Shown here: positions 1 through 9,907 of the stretch, one piece after another
How positions within the stretch are numbered: position 1 is the stretch's first letter
Layout: the number at the start of each line of letters is the position of its first letter
Source of the DNA: an uncultured Actinomycetes bacterium
GTDB taxonomy: Bacteria > Actinomycetota > Actinomycetes > Nanopelagicales > Nanopelagicaceae
Direction of reading: 5' to 3'
NCBI GenBank assembly: GCA_903878415.1
Contig: CAIRHO010000015.1
Location: 1 to 57,361 of the forward strand
DNA: 57,361 bases
Position numbers and translations under genes: made by a program
Notes under the pieces: model-generated
Told to the model about the DNA's origin: nothing
What the model saw: the letters and a program-made list of their open reading frames with translations, nothing else
Databases searched by the model: none

Positions 1-738
1 ATTCTCACAGGAGTTGCTGTAGCAATTTATTGGGGTAATTCACGTTTCGTTCTAATGGGCGGAGCCTCTGGAAAAGTTTCAGAGGTTGCGATTGTTGCTG
101 TACCGCTCGGCGTAATTGGCGGTCGGATTTATCACGTTGTTACTTCGCCAGCAGGATATTTCGGTAAGAACGGTCGGCCAATTGAAGCTTTATATATCTG
201 GCAAGGCGGTTTAGGAATTTGGGGAGCAATTGCCCTTGGCTTAGCTGCGGCTTGGTGGCGTTTCAATCGCAATAATTTGAATTTAGATGGATCGCCAACA
301 TTTGCAACTTTTGCAGATGCACTCGCCCCTGGAGTTGTAGTTGCGCAAGCAATTGGTCGTTGGGGAAATTGGTTCAATGTTGAACTTTTTGGTCGGCCTA
401 CAAAGTTGCCATGGGGGTTAGAAGTTCCACTTATCTACCGTCCGAATGGTTTCTCAGAATTTGCAACCTTCCATCCAACATTTATCTACGAATCAATCTG
501 GTGTTTAGTTGTAGCGTTACTCCTCTTGCGGCTCGAAAAACTAAAGATGGCACCAGGTTCTATTTTTATAGCTTATGTAGCTCTCTATTCATTTGGGCGG
601 ATCGCCATCGAAAGCATAAGAATTGATGATGCAAATTTAATTCTAGGTTTACGACTAAATATTTGGGTTGGTTTCTGCGTGTGCGTAGTATCAAGCGCCA
701 CTTTATTTAGGCGCTGGAAAAGTTCGACCAGGGGATAG
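1..738 (+). CDS. lgt: Prolipoprotein diacylglyceryl transferase, 5' end cut off by the window
   Basis: Membrane enzyme that moves a diacylglyceryl group from phosphatidylglycerol to the lipobox cysteine of prolipoproteins. The reading frame is open from base 1, so the start lies upstream of the window; the ATG at 55 is internal. Several hydrophobic segments are visible, and the Lgt signature GRWGNWFNVELFG lies at about in-window codons 119-131, with a GGRIYHV segment near codon 40. The C-terminus ends in a short basic tail (RRWKSSTRG), complete at the TAG. The next gene starts 9 bases later. In other actinobacteria lgt follows trpCBA and precedes gltBD and pyk; the downstream half of that order is seen here. 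Identification is secure. Confidence 0.95.
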   Translation: MLTGVAVAIYWGNSRFVLMGGASGKVSEVAIVAVPLGVIGGRIYHVVTSPAGYFGKNGRPIEALYIWQGGLGIWGAIALGLAAAWWRFNRNNLNLDGSPTFATFADALAPGVVVAQAIGRWGNWFNVELFGRPTKLPWGLEVPLIYRPNGFSEFATFHPTFIYESIWCLVVALLLLRLEKLKMAPGSIFIAYVALYSFGRIAIESIRIDDANLILGLRLNIWVGFCVCVVSSATLFRRWKSSTRG

Positions 739-741
739 GAT
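736..741 (+). promoter_or_regulatory. Candidate -10 box TAGGAT, N6 before the VIT1-family ATG
   Basis: TAGGAT followed by six bases (tctctt) and then ATG. The first three bases are also the lgt stop codon. Spacing fits a leaderless transcript, but AGGA inside the box could equally be a Shine-Dalgarno site, so this example is ambiguous. The 15-base string from the box to the ATG is almost identical to the one before the SURF1 gene. Confidence 0.35.
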
Positions 742-747
742 TCTCTT

Positions 748-1455
748 ATGCCATTAGCAGACGTCTACCAACGGAACGAACATCATTTAACCCACCGGAG
801 TGGTTGGTTGCGTGCTGCAGTACTTGGCGCAAATGATGGGCTGGTCTCAACCGCGAGTTTAATGATAGGTGTTGCGACCGCTAGGGCTGATAATTTTATT
901 ATTACAGCAGGCCTTGCAGGCATTGCTGCCGGAGCTATGTCAATGGCAGTTGGTGAATATGTTTCAGTTCGATCTCAAAATGATATCGAGGATGCAGATA
1001 AGCGAATTGAAATTGAACATTTATTGGTTGACCCTGAAGGTGAACTAGAAGAACTGGCGCACATTTACGAAAATCGCGGTTTGCCAAAAGATTTAGCGCT
1101 GCAGGTAGCAAAACATATGCATGACCGAGATCCGCTGGAAGCGCACCTTCGTGATGAACTTGGACAATTCGAACACACAAAAGCTAAGCCGGTGCAGGCC
1201 GCGATCGCTTCGGCTATTAGTTTTACCATTGGCGGATTTGTTCCTTTCCTTGGCGCTTTTGCTCCAAGCCTTGGCGCCAAAGCTTGGAGCATTGTTCTGA
1301 TTACATTGGTTGGATTAGTTGGGACCGGAATCGTTAGCGCTAGAACAGCAGGTGCTCCAGTATTTAGAACTACGCTTCGAATTTTTGTCGGAGGGTCTAT
1401 CGGCATGGCAATCACGGCTGGAATAGGTCAGATAGTTCACCTCTCTGGAATTTAG
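748..1455 (+). CDS. VIT1/CCC1-family membrane protein, probable Fe2+/Mn2+ transporter
   Basis: Family members move ferrous iron or manganese out of the cytosol. The 235-residue protein has the usual layout: a hydrophilic N-terminus with two histidines (EHHLTHRSGW), the motif LGANDGLVSTASL at about 27-39, a first hydrophobic pair ending in MAVGEYVSVRSQND, a charged acidic/histidine-rich segment (about 75-150) that in VIT proteins carries metal-binding residues, then three further hydrophobic stretches. The ATG at 748 fits the conserved N-terminus. It sits between lgt and gltB and may have its own promoter overlapping the lgt stop. Substrate (iron or manganese) cannot be told from sequence. Confidence 0.85.
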   Translation: MPLADVYQRNEHHLTHRSGWLRAAVLGANDGLVSTASLMIGVATARADNFIITAGLAGIAAGAMSMAVGEYVSVRSQNDIEDADKRIEIEHLLVDPEGELEELAHIYENRGLPKDLALQVAKHMHDRDPLEAHLRDELGQFEHTKAKPVQAAIASAISFTIGGFVPFLGAFAPSLGAKAWSIVLITLVGLVGTGIVSARTAGAPVFRTTLRIFVGGSIGMAITAGIGQIVHLSGI

Positions 1456-1572
1456 GCTTTTACCACTCCTTACTTTTCTCGGACTTTGCTACAGTAACGG
1501 TCTCATTCGGGCCATTGCTGTCCCAGAATAAACAAACATCGTTCGCAGATGTGATATTTCTGGAGATACCTA

Positions 1573-4500
1573 GTGCCACTTTTCTCAGCTCTGCCTTTGA
1601 AACAGGGTTTATATAATCCTGCGCAAGAGCATGATGCATGTGGTGTAGCAATGGTTGCAACGCTAAACAAAGTTGCAACTCATGAAATTGTGCAGAAAGG
1701 TTTAATCGCTCTACGAAATTTAGAGCACCGCGGCGCATCTGGAGCTGAGGTAAATAGTGGTGATGGTGCTGGCATATTAATTAGAGTTCCAGATGCTTTT
1801 TATCAGGAAGTAGTTGATTTTGAACTTGGCGCTGCCGGCAGCTACGCAACCGGAATTGCATTTCTCGAAGGAGATTTTTCCGGCAAAGAAAGAATAAGCG
1901 AGATTGCCGAGGAAGAAGGACTGAAAATTTTAGGTTGGCGTAAATTGCCAACTAATTCCAAATCACTAGGGAAAACGGCGCTTTCGGTAATGCCGAATTT
2001 TGAGCAGATTTTTGTAACCGCGAAAGATAACGCGCTTAACTTAGCCTTAGAACGTAAAGCATTCTGTTTTAGAAAGAGAGTAGAACACGAACTTCCAATC
2101 TATTTCCCTTCGCTCTCATCTCGGACCATCGTTTACAAGGGAATGCTCACAACCGGTCAGCTAGAAGAATTTTTTCCAGATTTATCAGATCCGCGATTAG
2201 TTTCGCCATTAGCGTTAGTGCATTCACGTTTTTCAACAAATACTTTTCCATCTTGGCCGTTAGCCCATCCATATCGCTACATTGCACATAATGGTGAAAT
2301 CAATACTGTAAAAGGAAATAGAAATTGGATGGCTGCTCGTGAAACTTTACTTGCCAGCACATTGATTCCTGGCGAAATTTCGCGCCTTTTCCCAATTGTT
2401 GATCCAAATGGCAGCGACTCGGCTTCTTTAGATGAGGTATTGGAATTACTATATTTGAGCGGCCGTTCTTTGCCACATGCGATGTTAATGATGATTCCAG
2501 AGGCCTGGGAAAACCACGCATCTATCTCAGAAATTCGACGAGATTTCTATCAGTTCCATGCCTCGCTAATGGAGCCTTGGGATGGTCCTGCATGCGTAAC
2601 TTTTACAGATGGAAAACAAATCGGGGCGGTTTTAGATAGAAACGGGTTACGCCCATCTCGTTATTGGGTTACAAAAGATGGATTAGTCGTTTTAGCTAGC
2701 GAAGTAGGAGTTCTAGATATTGCGCAAGATCGGATTGCACGTAAAGGAAGATTGCAACCGGGGCGAATGTTCTTAGTAGATATTGATGAAGGCAGAATTA
2801 TTGAAGACGATGAAATTAAAGACGAATTAGCAAATGGCGCGCCTTATAGCGACTGGCTCCATGCCGGTTTAATTAAATTAGAAGATCTTCCAGCGCGAGA
2901 GCATATTGTTTATCCGCACTCATCTGTAGTAAGGCGACAACGTGCATTTGGTTATACCGAAGAAGAACTTCGAATAATCATCGCGCCGATGGCTAAATCT
3001 GGCGGCGAGCCATTAGGTTCGATGGGGACTGATACGCCGATCGCTGCGCTTTCTAGTAAACATAGGTTGCTCTTTGATTATTTTGCACAGCTTTTTGCGC
3101 AAGTTACTAACCCACCCTTAGATGCAATTCGAGAAGAATTAGTCACTTCACTAGGTGGATCAATTGGTCCCGAACATAATCTCTTAGATCCAGGTCCGGC
3201 CTCGTGTCGTCAGATCTCACTTCCGTTCCCAGTAATTGATAATGATGAGCTAGCAAAAATTATTCACGTAAATGCTGACGGTGATCACCCAGGATTTATT
3301 ACACATATCGTTCGCGGATTATTTCCAATTGCTGGCGGCGGTGAATCACTCGCAGAACGGTTAGTCGAAATTAGAAATGAAGTATCAGATGCCATTGAAA
3401 AAGGAGCACGCCTGATTGTGCTCTCTGACCGTGACGGTGATGCAGAGAACGCCCCAATTCCTTCGCTATTACTAACGGCTGCTGTACACCATCATTTAAT
3501 TCGAGAAAAGACTCGTACAAAAGTTGGTTTAGTTGTTGAAAGTGGGGATGTAAGAGAAGTCCACCATGTTGCACTCCTGGTTGGTTTTGGGGCAGCGGCA
3601 GTTAATCCTTATCTGGCAATGGAAAGCGCAGAAGATTTAGTCTTGCAGGGGGTAATTACTGGCATTGCACCGGAGAAAGCTGTGCGCAATCTTATTAAGG
3701 CGCTTGGTAAAGGCGTCCTTAAAGTGATGTCAAAGATGGGAATCTCAACCATCGCCTCTTATACCGGCGCTCAAGTATTCGAAGCTATTGGACTATCGCA
3801 AGAAGTAATCGATGAATATTTTGTGGGTGCGACATCCAGATTAGGTGGAGTTGGCCTTGAAGTAATTGCAGAAGAAACTATTAGACGCCACCACGTTGCA
3901 TATCCGCCAGGGGGCGAAATACCTGGCGCACCTCGCTTAACAATCGGTGGAGAGTATCAATGGCGCCGTGAAGGAGAACCGCATCTTTTTAATCCAGAAA
4001 CGGTTTTCCTGTTGCAACATTCAACTAAAAATAAACGCTATGACATATTCAAGAAATATACCGAAAAAGTTGATGACCAAAGTAGAAATTTAATGACATT
4101 ACGTGGGTTGTTTGCATTTAAAGAGGGCCTAAGAAAACCGATCCCAATCGATGAAGTTGAACCTATTACCGAAATATTGAAACGTTTCTCTACAGGCGCA
4201 ATGTCGTATGGCTCAATATCTAAAGAGGCTCACGAGAATTTAGCGATTGCTATGAATCGAATCGGTGGTAAATCAAATACTGGTGAAGGTGGCGAAGATG
4301 CGGATCGATTTTTACCAATGGCCAATGGCGATTCCAAGCGTTCTGCCATTAAACAGGTTGCTAGCGGTCGCTTTGGAGTTACTAGCGAATATTTAGTTAA
4401 TTCAGATGATATACAAATCAAAATGGCGCAAGGTGCTAAGCCTGGCGAAGGTGGTCAACTCCCTGGCAATAAGGTTTATCCCTGGATCGCAAAAGTTAGA

Positions 4501-6093
4501 CATTCCACACCTGGTGTTGGTCTAATTTCGCCGCCACCACATCACGATATTTATTCCATCGAGGATTTAGCGCAACTTATCCATGATCTAAAAAATGCCA
4601 ATAAAGAGGCGCGAATTCATGTGAAGTTGGTGGCCGAAGTTGGTGTTGGCACAGTAGCGGCCGGAGTAAGTAAAGCGCATGCAGATGTTGTTTTAATCTC
4701 TGGTCACGATGGCGGTACTGGCGCTTCTCCGCTAACTTCACTAAAACACGCTGGCGCTCCCTGGGAGTTAGGTTTAGCGGAAACTCAACAAACTTTAATA
4801 TTAAATGGATTGCGAGATCGCATAGTTGTACAAGCAGATGGTCAGATGAAAACCGGACGTGATGTAGTAATCGCTGCTTTACTCGGTGCCGAAGAATTTG
4901 GTTTTGCAACCGCGCCACTTGTTGTTTCGGGTTGTGTGATGATGCGGGTCTGTCATTTAGACACTTGTCCAGTTGGGGTAGCAACTCAAAATCCAGAATT
5001 GCGAAAAAAATTCACTGGAAAACCCGAATTTGTCGAAACGTTCTTTGAGTACATAGCTCAAGAAGTGCGGGAGATCCTTGCATCACTTGGATTCAAGAGA
5101 TTAGAAGATGCAGTTGGCCAAGTCGAAGCGCTAGAAACAAAAGCGGCGGTTGATCATTGGAAGGCAAGCGGTTTGGATCTTGCACCACTCCTTGCATTTC
5201 CAAACGTTAATCCAGGTGTCATTCGGCATAACACTACGAAACAAGATCACGGTTTAGTCGGAGCGCTTGATAATGAATTAATCATTAAAGCAAAAACTGC
5301 GTTAGAAGATAGAATTCCAATTAAAATCCGCTCCGGAATTAAGAACGGGAATCGAACCGTGGGCACCATGTTGGGTTCGGAAATTACCCGACGGTTTGGA
5401 TCTAATGGCCTTCCGGATAACACCGTAGATATTTCTTTTCATGGTTCGGCTGGACAGTCATTTGGCGCGTTCATCCCTAACGGGTTAACGCTAAGACTTT
5501 TTGGCGATTCAAATGATTATCTAGGTAAGGGTTTATCAGGTGGCAGAATAATTCTTAGGCCAGATGAAAAATCTTCCTTTAATTCAAATGAGAATGTTAT
5601 TGCTGGAAATGTAATTGGGTACGGCGCGACGACTGGATCGATCTATATAAGGGGAGTAGTCGGCGAGCGGTTTTGTGTGCGAAATTCAGGGGCAACTGCT
5701 GTAGTCGAAGGTGTAGGCGACCATGGTTGCGAATATATGACGGGTGGAACTGCGGTAATTTTGGGAAGAACTGGCAGAAACTTCGGGGCCGGCATGTCTG
5801 GCGGGATTGCATATGTTTTAGATTTAGATCCACTTAATGTAAACCCAGAGATGGTTGACATACTTGCAGTTTCTAGCCAAAATGCAGAATTCGTTAAGCA
5901 GGTTATTACAAATTTTGCGGATGAAACTGAATCCGAAGTGGCAAAAAATCTATTGGAAAATTGGAGCGAAAATCTCACAAGAATTTCAATGATTCTCCCA
6001 AGAGATTACGCGCGAGTTCTCTCAATAATTGCGAGAGCAGAACGCGAAGGTTTATCTGCTGATGAATTAGTTATGGCGGCGGTAAATGGGTGA
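1573..6093 (+). CDS. gltB: Glutamate synthase (NADPH) large subunit
   Basis: Makes two glutamates from glutamine and 2-oxoglutarate with the small subunit GltD; the main route of ammonia assimilation together with glutamine synthetase. At 1506 residues it has the normal length. Domains in order: class II glutamine amidotransferase with nucleophile C23 (HDACGVAM) behind a 22-residue propeptide, central domain, FMN-binding synthase domain (about 830-1200) with the [3Fe-4S] ligands C1121, C1127 and C1132 (C-x5-C-x4-C), and the C-terminal GXGXG beta-helix. Start is GTG at 1573, preceded by GGAG at an 8-base distance. The 117-base gap upstream has no promoter I would defend. It overlaps gltD by 8 bases, which suggests translational coupling. 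Confidence 0.97.
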   Translation: MPLFSALPLKQGLYNPAQEHDACGVAMVATLNKVATHEIVQKGLIALRNLEHRGASGAEVNSGDGAGILIRVPDAFYQEVVDFELGAAGSYATGIAFLEGDFSGKERISEIAEEEGLKILGWRKLPTNSKSLGKTALSVMPNFEQIFVTAKDNALNLALERKAFCFRKRVEHELPIYFPSLSSRTIVYKGMLTTGQLEEFFPDLSDPRLVSPLALVHSRFSTNTFPSWPLAHPYRYIAHNGEINTVKGNRNWMAARETLLASTLIPGEISRLFPIVDPNGSDSASLDEVLELLYLSGRSLPHAMLMMIPEAWENHASISEIRRDFYQFHASLMEPWDGPACVTFTDGKQIGAVLDRNGLRPSRYWVTKDGLVVLASEVGVLDIAQDRIARKGRLQPGRMFLVDIDEGRIIEDDEIKDELANGAPYSDWLHAGLIKLEDLPAREHIVYPHSSVVRRQRAFGYTEEELRIIIAPMAKSGGEPLGSMGTDTPIAALSSKHRLLFDYFAQLFAQVTNPPLDAIREELVTSLGGSIGPEHNLLDPGPASCRQISLPFPVIDNDELAKIIHVNADGDHPGFITHIVRGLFPIAGGGESLAERLVEIRNEVSDAIEKGARLIVLSDRDGDAENAPIPSLLLTAAVHHHLIREKTRTKVGLVVESGDVREVHHVALLVGFGAAAVNPYLAMESAEDLVLQGVITGIAPEKAVRNLIKALGKGVLKVMSKMGISTIASYTGAQVFEAIGLSQEVIDEYFVGATSRLGGVGLEVIAEETIRRHHVAYPPGGEIPGAPRLTIGGEYQWRREGEPHLFNPETVFLLQHSTKNKRYDIFKKYTEKVDDQSRNLMTLRGLFAFKEGLRKPIPIDEVEPITEILKRFSTGAMSYGSISKEAHENLAIAMNRIGGKSNTGEGGEDADRFLPMANGDSKRSAIKQVASGRFGVTSEYLVNSDDIQIKMAQGAKPGEGGQLPGNKVYPWIAKVRHSTPGVGLISPPPHHDIYSIEDLAQLIHDLKNANKEARIHVKLVAEVGVGTVAAGVSKAHADVVLISGHDGGTGASPLTSLKHAGAPWELGLAETQQTLILNGLRDRIVVQADGQMKTGRDVVIAALLGAEEFGFATAPLVVSGCVMMRVCHLDTCPVGVATQNPELRKKFTGKPEFVETFFEYIAQEVREILASLGFKRLEDAVGQVEALETKAAVDHWKASGLDLAPLLAFPNVNPGVIRHNTTKQDHGLVGALDNELIIKAKTALEDRIPIKIRSGIKNGNRTVGTMLGSEITRRFGSNGLPDNTVDISFHGSAGQSFGAFIPNGLTLRLFGDSNDYLGKGLSGGRIILRPDEKSSFNSNENVIAGNVIGYGATTGSIYIRGVVGERFCVRNSGATAVVEGVGDHGCEYMTGGTAVILGRTGRNFGAGMSGGIAYVLDLDPLNVNPEMVDILAVSSQNAEFVKQVITNFADETESEVAKNLLENWSENLTRISMILPRDYARVLSIIARAEREGLSADELVMAAVNG

Positions 6094-7543
6094 TCCACGT
6101 GGATTTATAAGTACGCCTCGCGAAACTCCAAAACGTAGACCGGTTGACGTCCGTATCCAAGATTGGCGCGAAGTATATGAGGTCCAAGATTTTGCGGCGC
6201 TGCAAAAGCAAGCTAGCCGGTGTATGGATTGTGGCATTCCGTTCTGTCACCAAGGTTGCCCACTTGGTAATTTAATTCCAGAATGGAATGATTTAATTTG
6301 GCGCGATGAAAAATCCGAAGCTATGGATCGGTTGCATTCAACTAATAATTTTCCAGAATTTACCGGCCGATTATGTCCGGCACCTTGCGAAACATCATGC
6401 GTATTAGGCATCAATGCTGATCCAGTAACAATCAAACAAGTTGAGTTAAGAATTGTAGAAGAAGCATTTGGCAGCGGCAGCGTTAAGCCGTTAGCTCCCG
6501 ATCGTTTAAGCGGGAAAACAATCGCTGTAATTGGATCTGGCCCATCTGGTCTAGCCGCTGCCCAACAGTTAACTAGAGCCGGCCATACTGTAGTTGTTTA
6601 CGAAAGAGCTGAAAAAATAGGTGGATTGTTACGGTACGGAATTCCAGAATTCAAGATGGAGAAATCCATAATTGATCGAAGAATTTCACAGATGGAAAAA
6701 GAAGGCACCCGATTTAGATGTGGTGTAAATGTTGGAGTGGATGTAACGGCTGCTTCTTTGAGATCAAAATACGATGCGATCGTAATGGCAGTTGGCGCAA
6801 GTAAATGGCGAGATTTGGATATTCCGGGACGTGAATTAAACGGAATTTACCAAGCAATGGAATTTTTGCCGTGGGGTAACAAACAAGCGCTAAATGAAAT
6901 ATCAGAAGCGCCACCAATCAATGCAGCAGGAAAACATGTAATAATTTTAGGGGGCGGCGATACCGGTGCTGATTGTTTAGGAACTTCAATCCGCCAAGGA
7001 GCGGCTAGCGTTACTCAAATTGAGATTATGCCGCGGCCAACGCAAGAACGACCAACATCCCAACCTTGGCCAACTTATCCGATGATTTATCGCGTAAGTA
7101 GCGCTCATGAAGAAGCCGGAGAACGTTTATACGCAATCTCGACTGAAGAATTTGTTGCTGACGAAGCTGGCAATTTAAAGGCGCTAAAGATTGTGGAAAC
7201 AAAGTTTGAAAATGGCAAATTTGAAAAAATTCCAGGTACTGAACGTGATTTAAAAGCTGATTTAGTTTTATTAGCATTGGGATTCACGGGTCCGGAGCAA
7301 AATGAATTTATTAAGGAATTAAATGTAACAATTGATGAACGAGGCAATATAATGCGAGATTCTAAATTTTCCAGCGAAGTAGAAGGTGTATTTGTTTGCG
7401 GTGATGCTGGCAGAGGTCAATCTTTGATTGTTTGGGCTATTGCCGAAGGTCGAAGCGCTGCTGCTGCAGTAGATGAATTTTTGGTGGGTCGGACACAGTT
7501 GCCTGCACCGATAGCGCCAACCGATCGTTCATTCTCTATTTAG
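6086..7543 (+). CDS. gltD: Glutamate synthase (NADPH) small subunit
   Basis: Supplies electrons from NADPH through FAD and two [4Fe-4S] clusters to GltB. The 485-residue protein has the N-terminal cysteine clusters ([16 protein letters not shown] and [13 protein letters not shown]), an FAD Rossmann fold ([14 protein letters not shown], about 148-161) and a second nucleotide site ([11 protein letters not shown], about 288-298) for NADPH, then the C-terminal FAD motif around [13 protein letters not shown]. The ATG at 6086 lies within the last codons of gltB (8-base overlap, different frame). The protein is intact and normal for the family. Confidence 0.97.
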   Translation: MGDPRGFISTPRETPKRRPVDVRIQDWREVYEVQDFAALQKQASRCMDCGIPFCHQGCPLGNLIPEWNDLIWRDEKSEAMDRLHSTNNFPEFTGRLCPAPCETSCVLGINADPVTIKQVELRIVEEAFGSGSVKPLAPDRLSGKTIAVIGSGPSGLAAAQQLTRAGHTVVVYERAEKIGGLLRYGIPEFKMEKSIIDRRISQMEKEGTRFRCGVNVGVDVTAASLRSKYDAIVMAVGASKWRDLDIPGRELNGIYQAMEFLPWGNKQALNEISEAPPINAAGKHVIILGGGDTGADCLGTSIRQGAASVTQIEIMPRPTQERPTSQPWPTYPMIYRVSSAHEEAGERLYAISTEEFVADEAGNLKALKIVETKFENGKFEKIPGTERDLKADLVLLALGFTGPEQNEFIKELNVTIDERGNIMRDSKFSSEVEGVFVCGDAGRGQSLIVWAIAEGRSAAAAVDEFLVGRTQLPAPIAPTDRSFSI

Positions 7544-7557
7544 CGCTCTATTAAAGA

Positions 7558-7563
7558 TAGAAT
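7558..7563 (+). promoter_or_regulatory. Candidate -10 box TAGAAT, N7 before the pyk ATG
   Basis: TAGAAT, then seven bases (aaccacc), then ATG at 7571. There is no Shine-Dalgarno sequence in the 27-base gap behind gltD. Spacing would put the transcription start on or next to the start codon, so pyk is predicted to be leaderless. Confidence 0.55.
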
Positions 7564-7570
7564 AACCACC

Positions 7571-9010
7571 ATGCGTAGAGCCAAAATTGTTTGCACTATG
7601 GGCCCTGCAGTCGCCAATCCAGAAAAAATTGCAGCGCTGATAGAAGCCGGCATGAATGTGGCTCGATTAAACCTATCTCACGGTGGCTATGAGGAACATA
7701 AAAATGTTTACGATCTAATTAGAGCGGCTGCTTCCAAAGCTGGCAAGCCTGTTGCGATCCTTGTGGATTTACAAGGGCCGAAAATTAGGTTGGGAAAATT
7801 TAAAGACGGTCCGCATTCGCTAGCCCGCGGTGATATTTTCACTATTACAACTGATGATGTTGAAGGTACAAAGGAATTAGTAGGAACAACTTTTAAAAAT
7901 TTGCCCGGGGATTGTAAATCAGGAGATCGCATACTCATTGATGATGGAAAAGTCACAGTTGAGGTTGTAAAAGTTGATGGTAATAAGGTAGTTACAAAAG
8001 TTATTGAACCCGGAGTTGTCAGTAATAATAAAGGTATTAATTTGCCCGGCGTTGCCGTCTCAGTGCCAGCAATGTCTGAGAAAGATGTTGAAGATTTACG
8101 GTGGGGTTTAAAAATTGGCGCAGATTTTATTGCGCTCTCTTTTGTCCGATCTGCAAAAGATATATTTGATGTCCATAAGATCATGGATGAGTTAGGAATT
8201 AGGATTCCGGTAATTGCTAAAATTGAGAAGCCACAAGCAGTTGCAAATTTGGAAGAGATAGTTGCTGCATTTGATGGCATTATGGTTGCGCGCGGGGATC
8301 TAGGCGTGGAGATGCCAATAGAAGATGTTCCGATGGTGCAAAAACGTTGCATCACGTTAGCTCGTGAATCTGCGAAGCCAGTTATTGTGGCGACTCAAAT
8401 GTTAGATTCAATGATCGTTAATTCAAGACCGACTAGAGCAGAAGCATCTGACTGTGCAAACGCTGTATTAGATGGTGCAGATGCATTAATGCTTTCGGGT
8501 GAAACTAGCATCGGTGAATTCGCAATCGAATCAGTAGAAACTATGGCTCGGATAATTGAAAAAACTGAAACAGATGCGCTAGATCTAATTCCAGCTTTAA
8601 AGCACAATCCACGTACAAAAGGTGGCGCAATAACAAAAGCAGCAGCAGACGTTGGTGCGATTATTGGCGCGCGCTTTCTTGTGACTTTTACGCAGAGCGG
8701 CGATTCAGCACGCAGAATGTCGCGGCTGCGGTCACCAATTCCGATCATGGCTTTCACCCCAGAAATTGGAACTTATAACCGAATGGCTCTTTCTTGGGGG
8801 ATCGAACCGATGATTACTCCAGTGGTGGCGACCACCGATGAAATGGTTAAGCAGTGCGACACCTTACTTATTGCTACTGGACGAGTGAAAATTGGCGAAC
8901 AAGTATTGATTGTTGCTGGCTCACCTCCGGGAATTCCAGGCTCAACAAATGCTATGCGGGTTCATAAAATTGGCGATGCCGTAGGTGGCGCTGCACCGGC
9001 ATATCGCTAA
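7571..9010 (+). CDS. pyk: Pyruvate kinase
   Basis: Last step of glycolysis: phosphoenolpyruvate plus ADP gives pyruvate and ATP. The 479 residues start MRRAKIVCTMGPA, with the substrate-binding segment MNVARLNLSHG (about 28-38), the catalytic region IAKIEKPQAV and the family motif VARGDLGVEMP (about 240-250), and a C-terminal domain of normal length. It lies 27 bases after gltD, without a ribosome binding site but with a TAGAAT box 7 bases ahead. The pyk-tRNA-ANTAR regulator order is one I associate with other actinobacteria (memory, not checked). Confidence 0.97.
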   Translation: MRRAKIVCTMGPAVANPEKIAALIEAGMNVARLNLSHGGYEEHKNVYDLIRAAASKAGKPVAILVDLQGPKIRLGKFKDGPHSLARGDIFTITTDDVEGTKELVGTTFKNLPGDCKSGDRILIDDGKVTVEVVKVDGNKVVTKVIEPGVVSNNKGINLPGVAVSVPAMSEKDVEDLRWGLKIGADFIALSFVRSAKDIFDVHKIMDELGIRIPVIAKIEKPQAVANLEEIVAAFDGIMVARGDLGVEMPIEDVPMVQKRCITLARESAKPVIVATQMLDSMIVNSRPTRAEASDCANAVLDGADALMLSGETSIGEFAIESVETMARIIEKTETDALDLIPALKHNPRTKGGAITKAAADVGAIIGARFLVTFTQSGDSARRMSRLRSPIPIMAFTPEIGTYNRMALSWGIEPMITPVVATTDEMVKQCDTLLIATGRVKIGEQVLIVAGSPPGIPGSTNAMRVHKIGDAVGGAAPAYR

Positions 9011-9017
9011 TAAGTTT

Positions 9018-9046
9018 TTCGCACAATTGCGTTAATTCCTTATACT
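9018..9046 (+). promoter_or_regulatory. Candidate promoter of the tRNA gene
   Basis: TATACT at 9041-9046 is a good -10 box; TTCGCA at 9018-9023, 17 bases upstream, matches four of six -35 positions. The expected start near 9053 is about 11 bases before the tRNA. Probably also transcribes the ANTAR gene behind it. Confidence 0.45.
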
Positions 9047-9063
9047 TATCCATCTAGCTTTAA

Positions 9064-9136
9064 GCCTCGGTACTCCAACGGTAGAGAGGGCAGTCTCAAA
9101 CACTGCATAGTGTCGGTTCAAATCCGACTCGAGGCA
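9064..9136 (+). tRNA. tRNA with anticodon CAA (leucine by codon), short variable loop
   Basis: Cloverleaf read by hand: acceptor stem 9064-9070 with 9129-9135 (seven pairs, one G-T), D stem 9073-9075 with 9086-9088, anticodon stem 9090-9094 with 9102-9106, loop CTCAAAC with anticodon CAA at 9097-9099, variable loop of only five bases (9107-9111), T stem 9112-9116 with 9124-9128 and loop TTCAAAT, discriminator A9136. CCA is not encoded. CAA would read UUG as leucine, but bacterial tRNA-Leu normally has a long variable arm (class II, about 85 bases), while this is a 73-base class I shape. The tRNA call is firm; its amino acid is not. One base separates it from the next start codon. Confidence 0.85.
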
Positions 9137-9137
9137 C

Positions 9138-9746
9138 ATGAATTCAGAATTTAGCACGAGCGCCGAAAAATCCCGCGGCCGAATATTGGTAGCTGAAGAT
9201 GAAGCATTGATCCGATTAGATCTAGTAGAGATGTTAGTCGAAGCCGGTTACGAAGTTGTCGCTGAAGCAAGTAACGGCGAAGAAGCAATTGCCCTTGCTG
9301 AAAAACATAAACCTGATTTAGCAATTTTGGATGTGAAGATGCCAATTCTTGATGGAATTTCTGCTGCGGAAAAAATTATTGCAATTTCTCCGGTCTTGAT
9401 TTTGACCGCATTTAGTCAGCGAGATTTAGTTGACCGAGCAAGAGATGCCGGCGCCATGGCTTATGTAGTTAAACCCTTTTCTATCTCGGATTTAGTACCG
9501 GCAATTGAAATTGCGATTAGTCGCCACCGACAGCTCAAAGCGCTGGAAGCCGAAGTCGCCAACCTAAATGATCGGCTAGAGACCAGAAAGATTGTCGATC
9601 GCGCCAAAGGGATTCTGATGCAAGCTCTAAATCTTTCCGAACCCGAATCCTTTAGTTGGATTCAGCGGGCGGCCATGGACCGACGGATCTCCATGAAGGC
9701 TGTCGCCCAGGCCGTTATTTCCCCAGATGCGGCCCTAGATAAGTAA
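9138..9746 (+). CDS. ANTAR-domain response regulator
   Basis: Two-domain regulator of 202 residues. Receiver domain about 14-135: acidic pocket E20/D21, phospho-acceptor D65 in LAILDVKMP, T90 and K112 (VVKPF). A short coiled segment leads to a C-terminal ANTAR domain (about 140-195, KIVDRAKGILMQALNLSE), an RNA-binding fold that acts as an antiterminator on paired hairpins. It resembles the Rv1626 type of M. tuberculosis. No histidine kinase gene is in the window. The ATG comes right after the tRNA, so the only upstream RNA is the tRNA itself; after processing of the tRNA 3' end the message would be nearly leaderless. ATG fits the usual N-terminus of the family. The livK operon follows 161 bases later. 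Confidence 0.92.
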   Translation: MNSEFSTSAEKSRGRILVAEDEALIRLDLVEMLVEAGYEVVAEASNGEEAIALAEKHKPDLAILDVKMPILDGISAAEKIIAISPVLILTAFSQRDLVDRARDAGAMAYVVKPFSISDLVPAIEIAISRHRQLKALEAEVANLNDRLETRKIVDRAKGILMQALNLSEPESFSWIQRAAMDRRISMKAVAQAVISPDAALDK

Positions 9747-9780
9747 GTAAGCCGAACCGCGCTGGAAATTGCCAAAAATG

Positions 9781-9796
9781 GTTACCTAAACGTTAC
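9781..9796 (+). promoter_or_regulatory. GTTAC-N6-GTTAC direct repeat upstream of livK (possible regulator site)
   Basis: Two GTTAC boxes (9781-9785 and 9792-9796) lie 11 bases apart, one helical turn, about 110 bases before livK. The layout recalls the gTnAc-n6-GaAAc spacing of actinobacterial GlnR sites, although the second box does not fit GaAAc. The link to nitrogen control is inference. Confidence 0.3.
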
Positions 9797-9879
9797 TTGG
9801 TGAGCGGGATTGGGCTTGGCGAAAATACCCAAAGGCGGCATACTTCGCGATACCTAAGGAGTACCTATCCCGGTCTTCT

Positions 9880-9885
9880 TACATT
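9880..9885 (+). promoter_or_regulatory. Weak candidate -10 box TACATT for livK
   Basis: TACATT fits TANNNT, would start RNA near 9892 and leave a short leader holding the AAGGGA ribosome site. No convincing -35 box is visible. Confidence 0.3.
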
Positions 9886-9907
9886 CGAATGAAGGGAACA
9901 CTGTTAC

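Noticed and set aside
1456-1572. Nitrogen-control site or riboswitch before gltB
   Set aside because: Only a single GTAAC half-site and a five-pair hairpin; nothing that fits a known riboswitch or a full GlnR/AmtR box.
7708-8355. 215-codon open frame antisense to pyk
   Set aside because: Mirror of a conserved enzyme gene; composition is a reverse-complement shadow and no family is recognisable.
9747-9907. ANTAR target (two hexaloop hairpins) or riboswitch before livK
   Set aside because: No pair of stems with six-base loops having A at 1 and G at 4 could be drawn convincingly.
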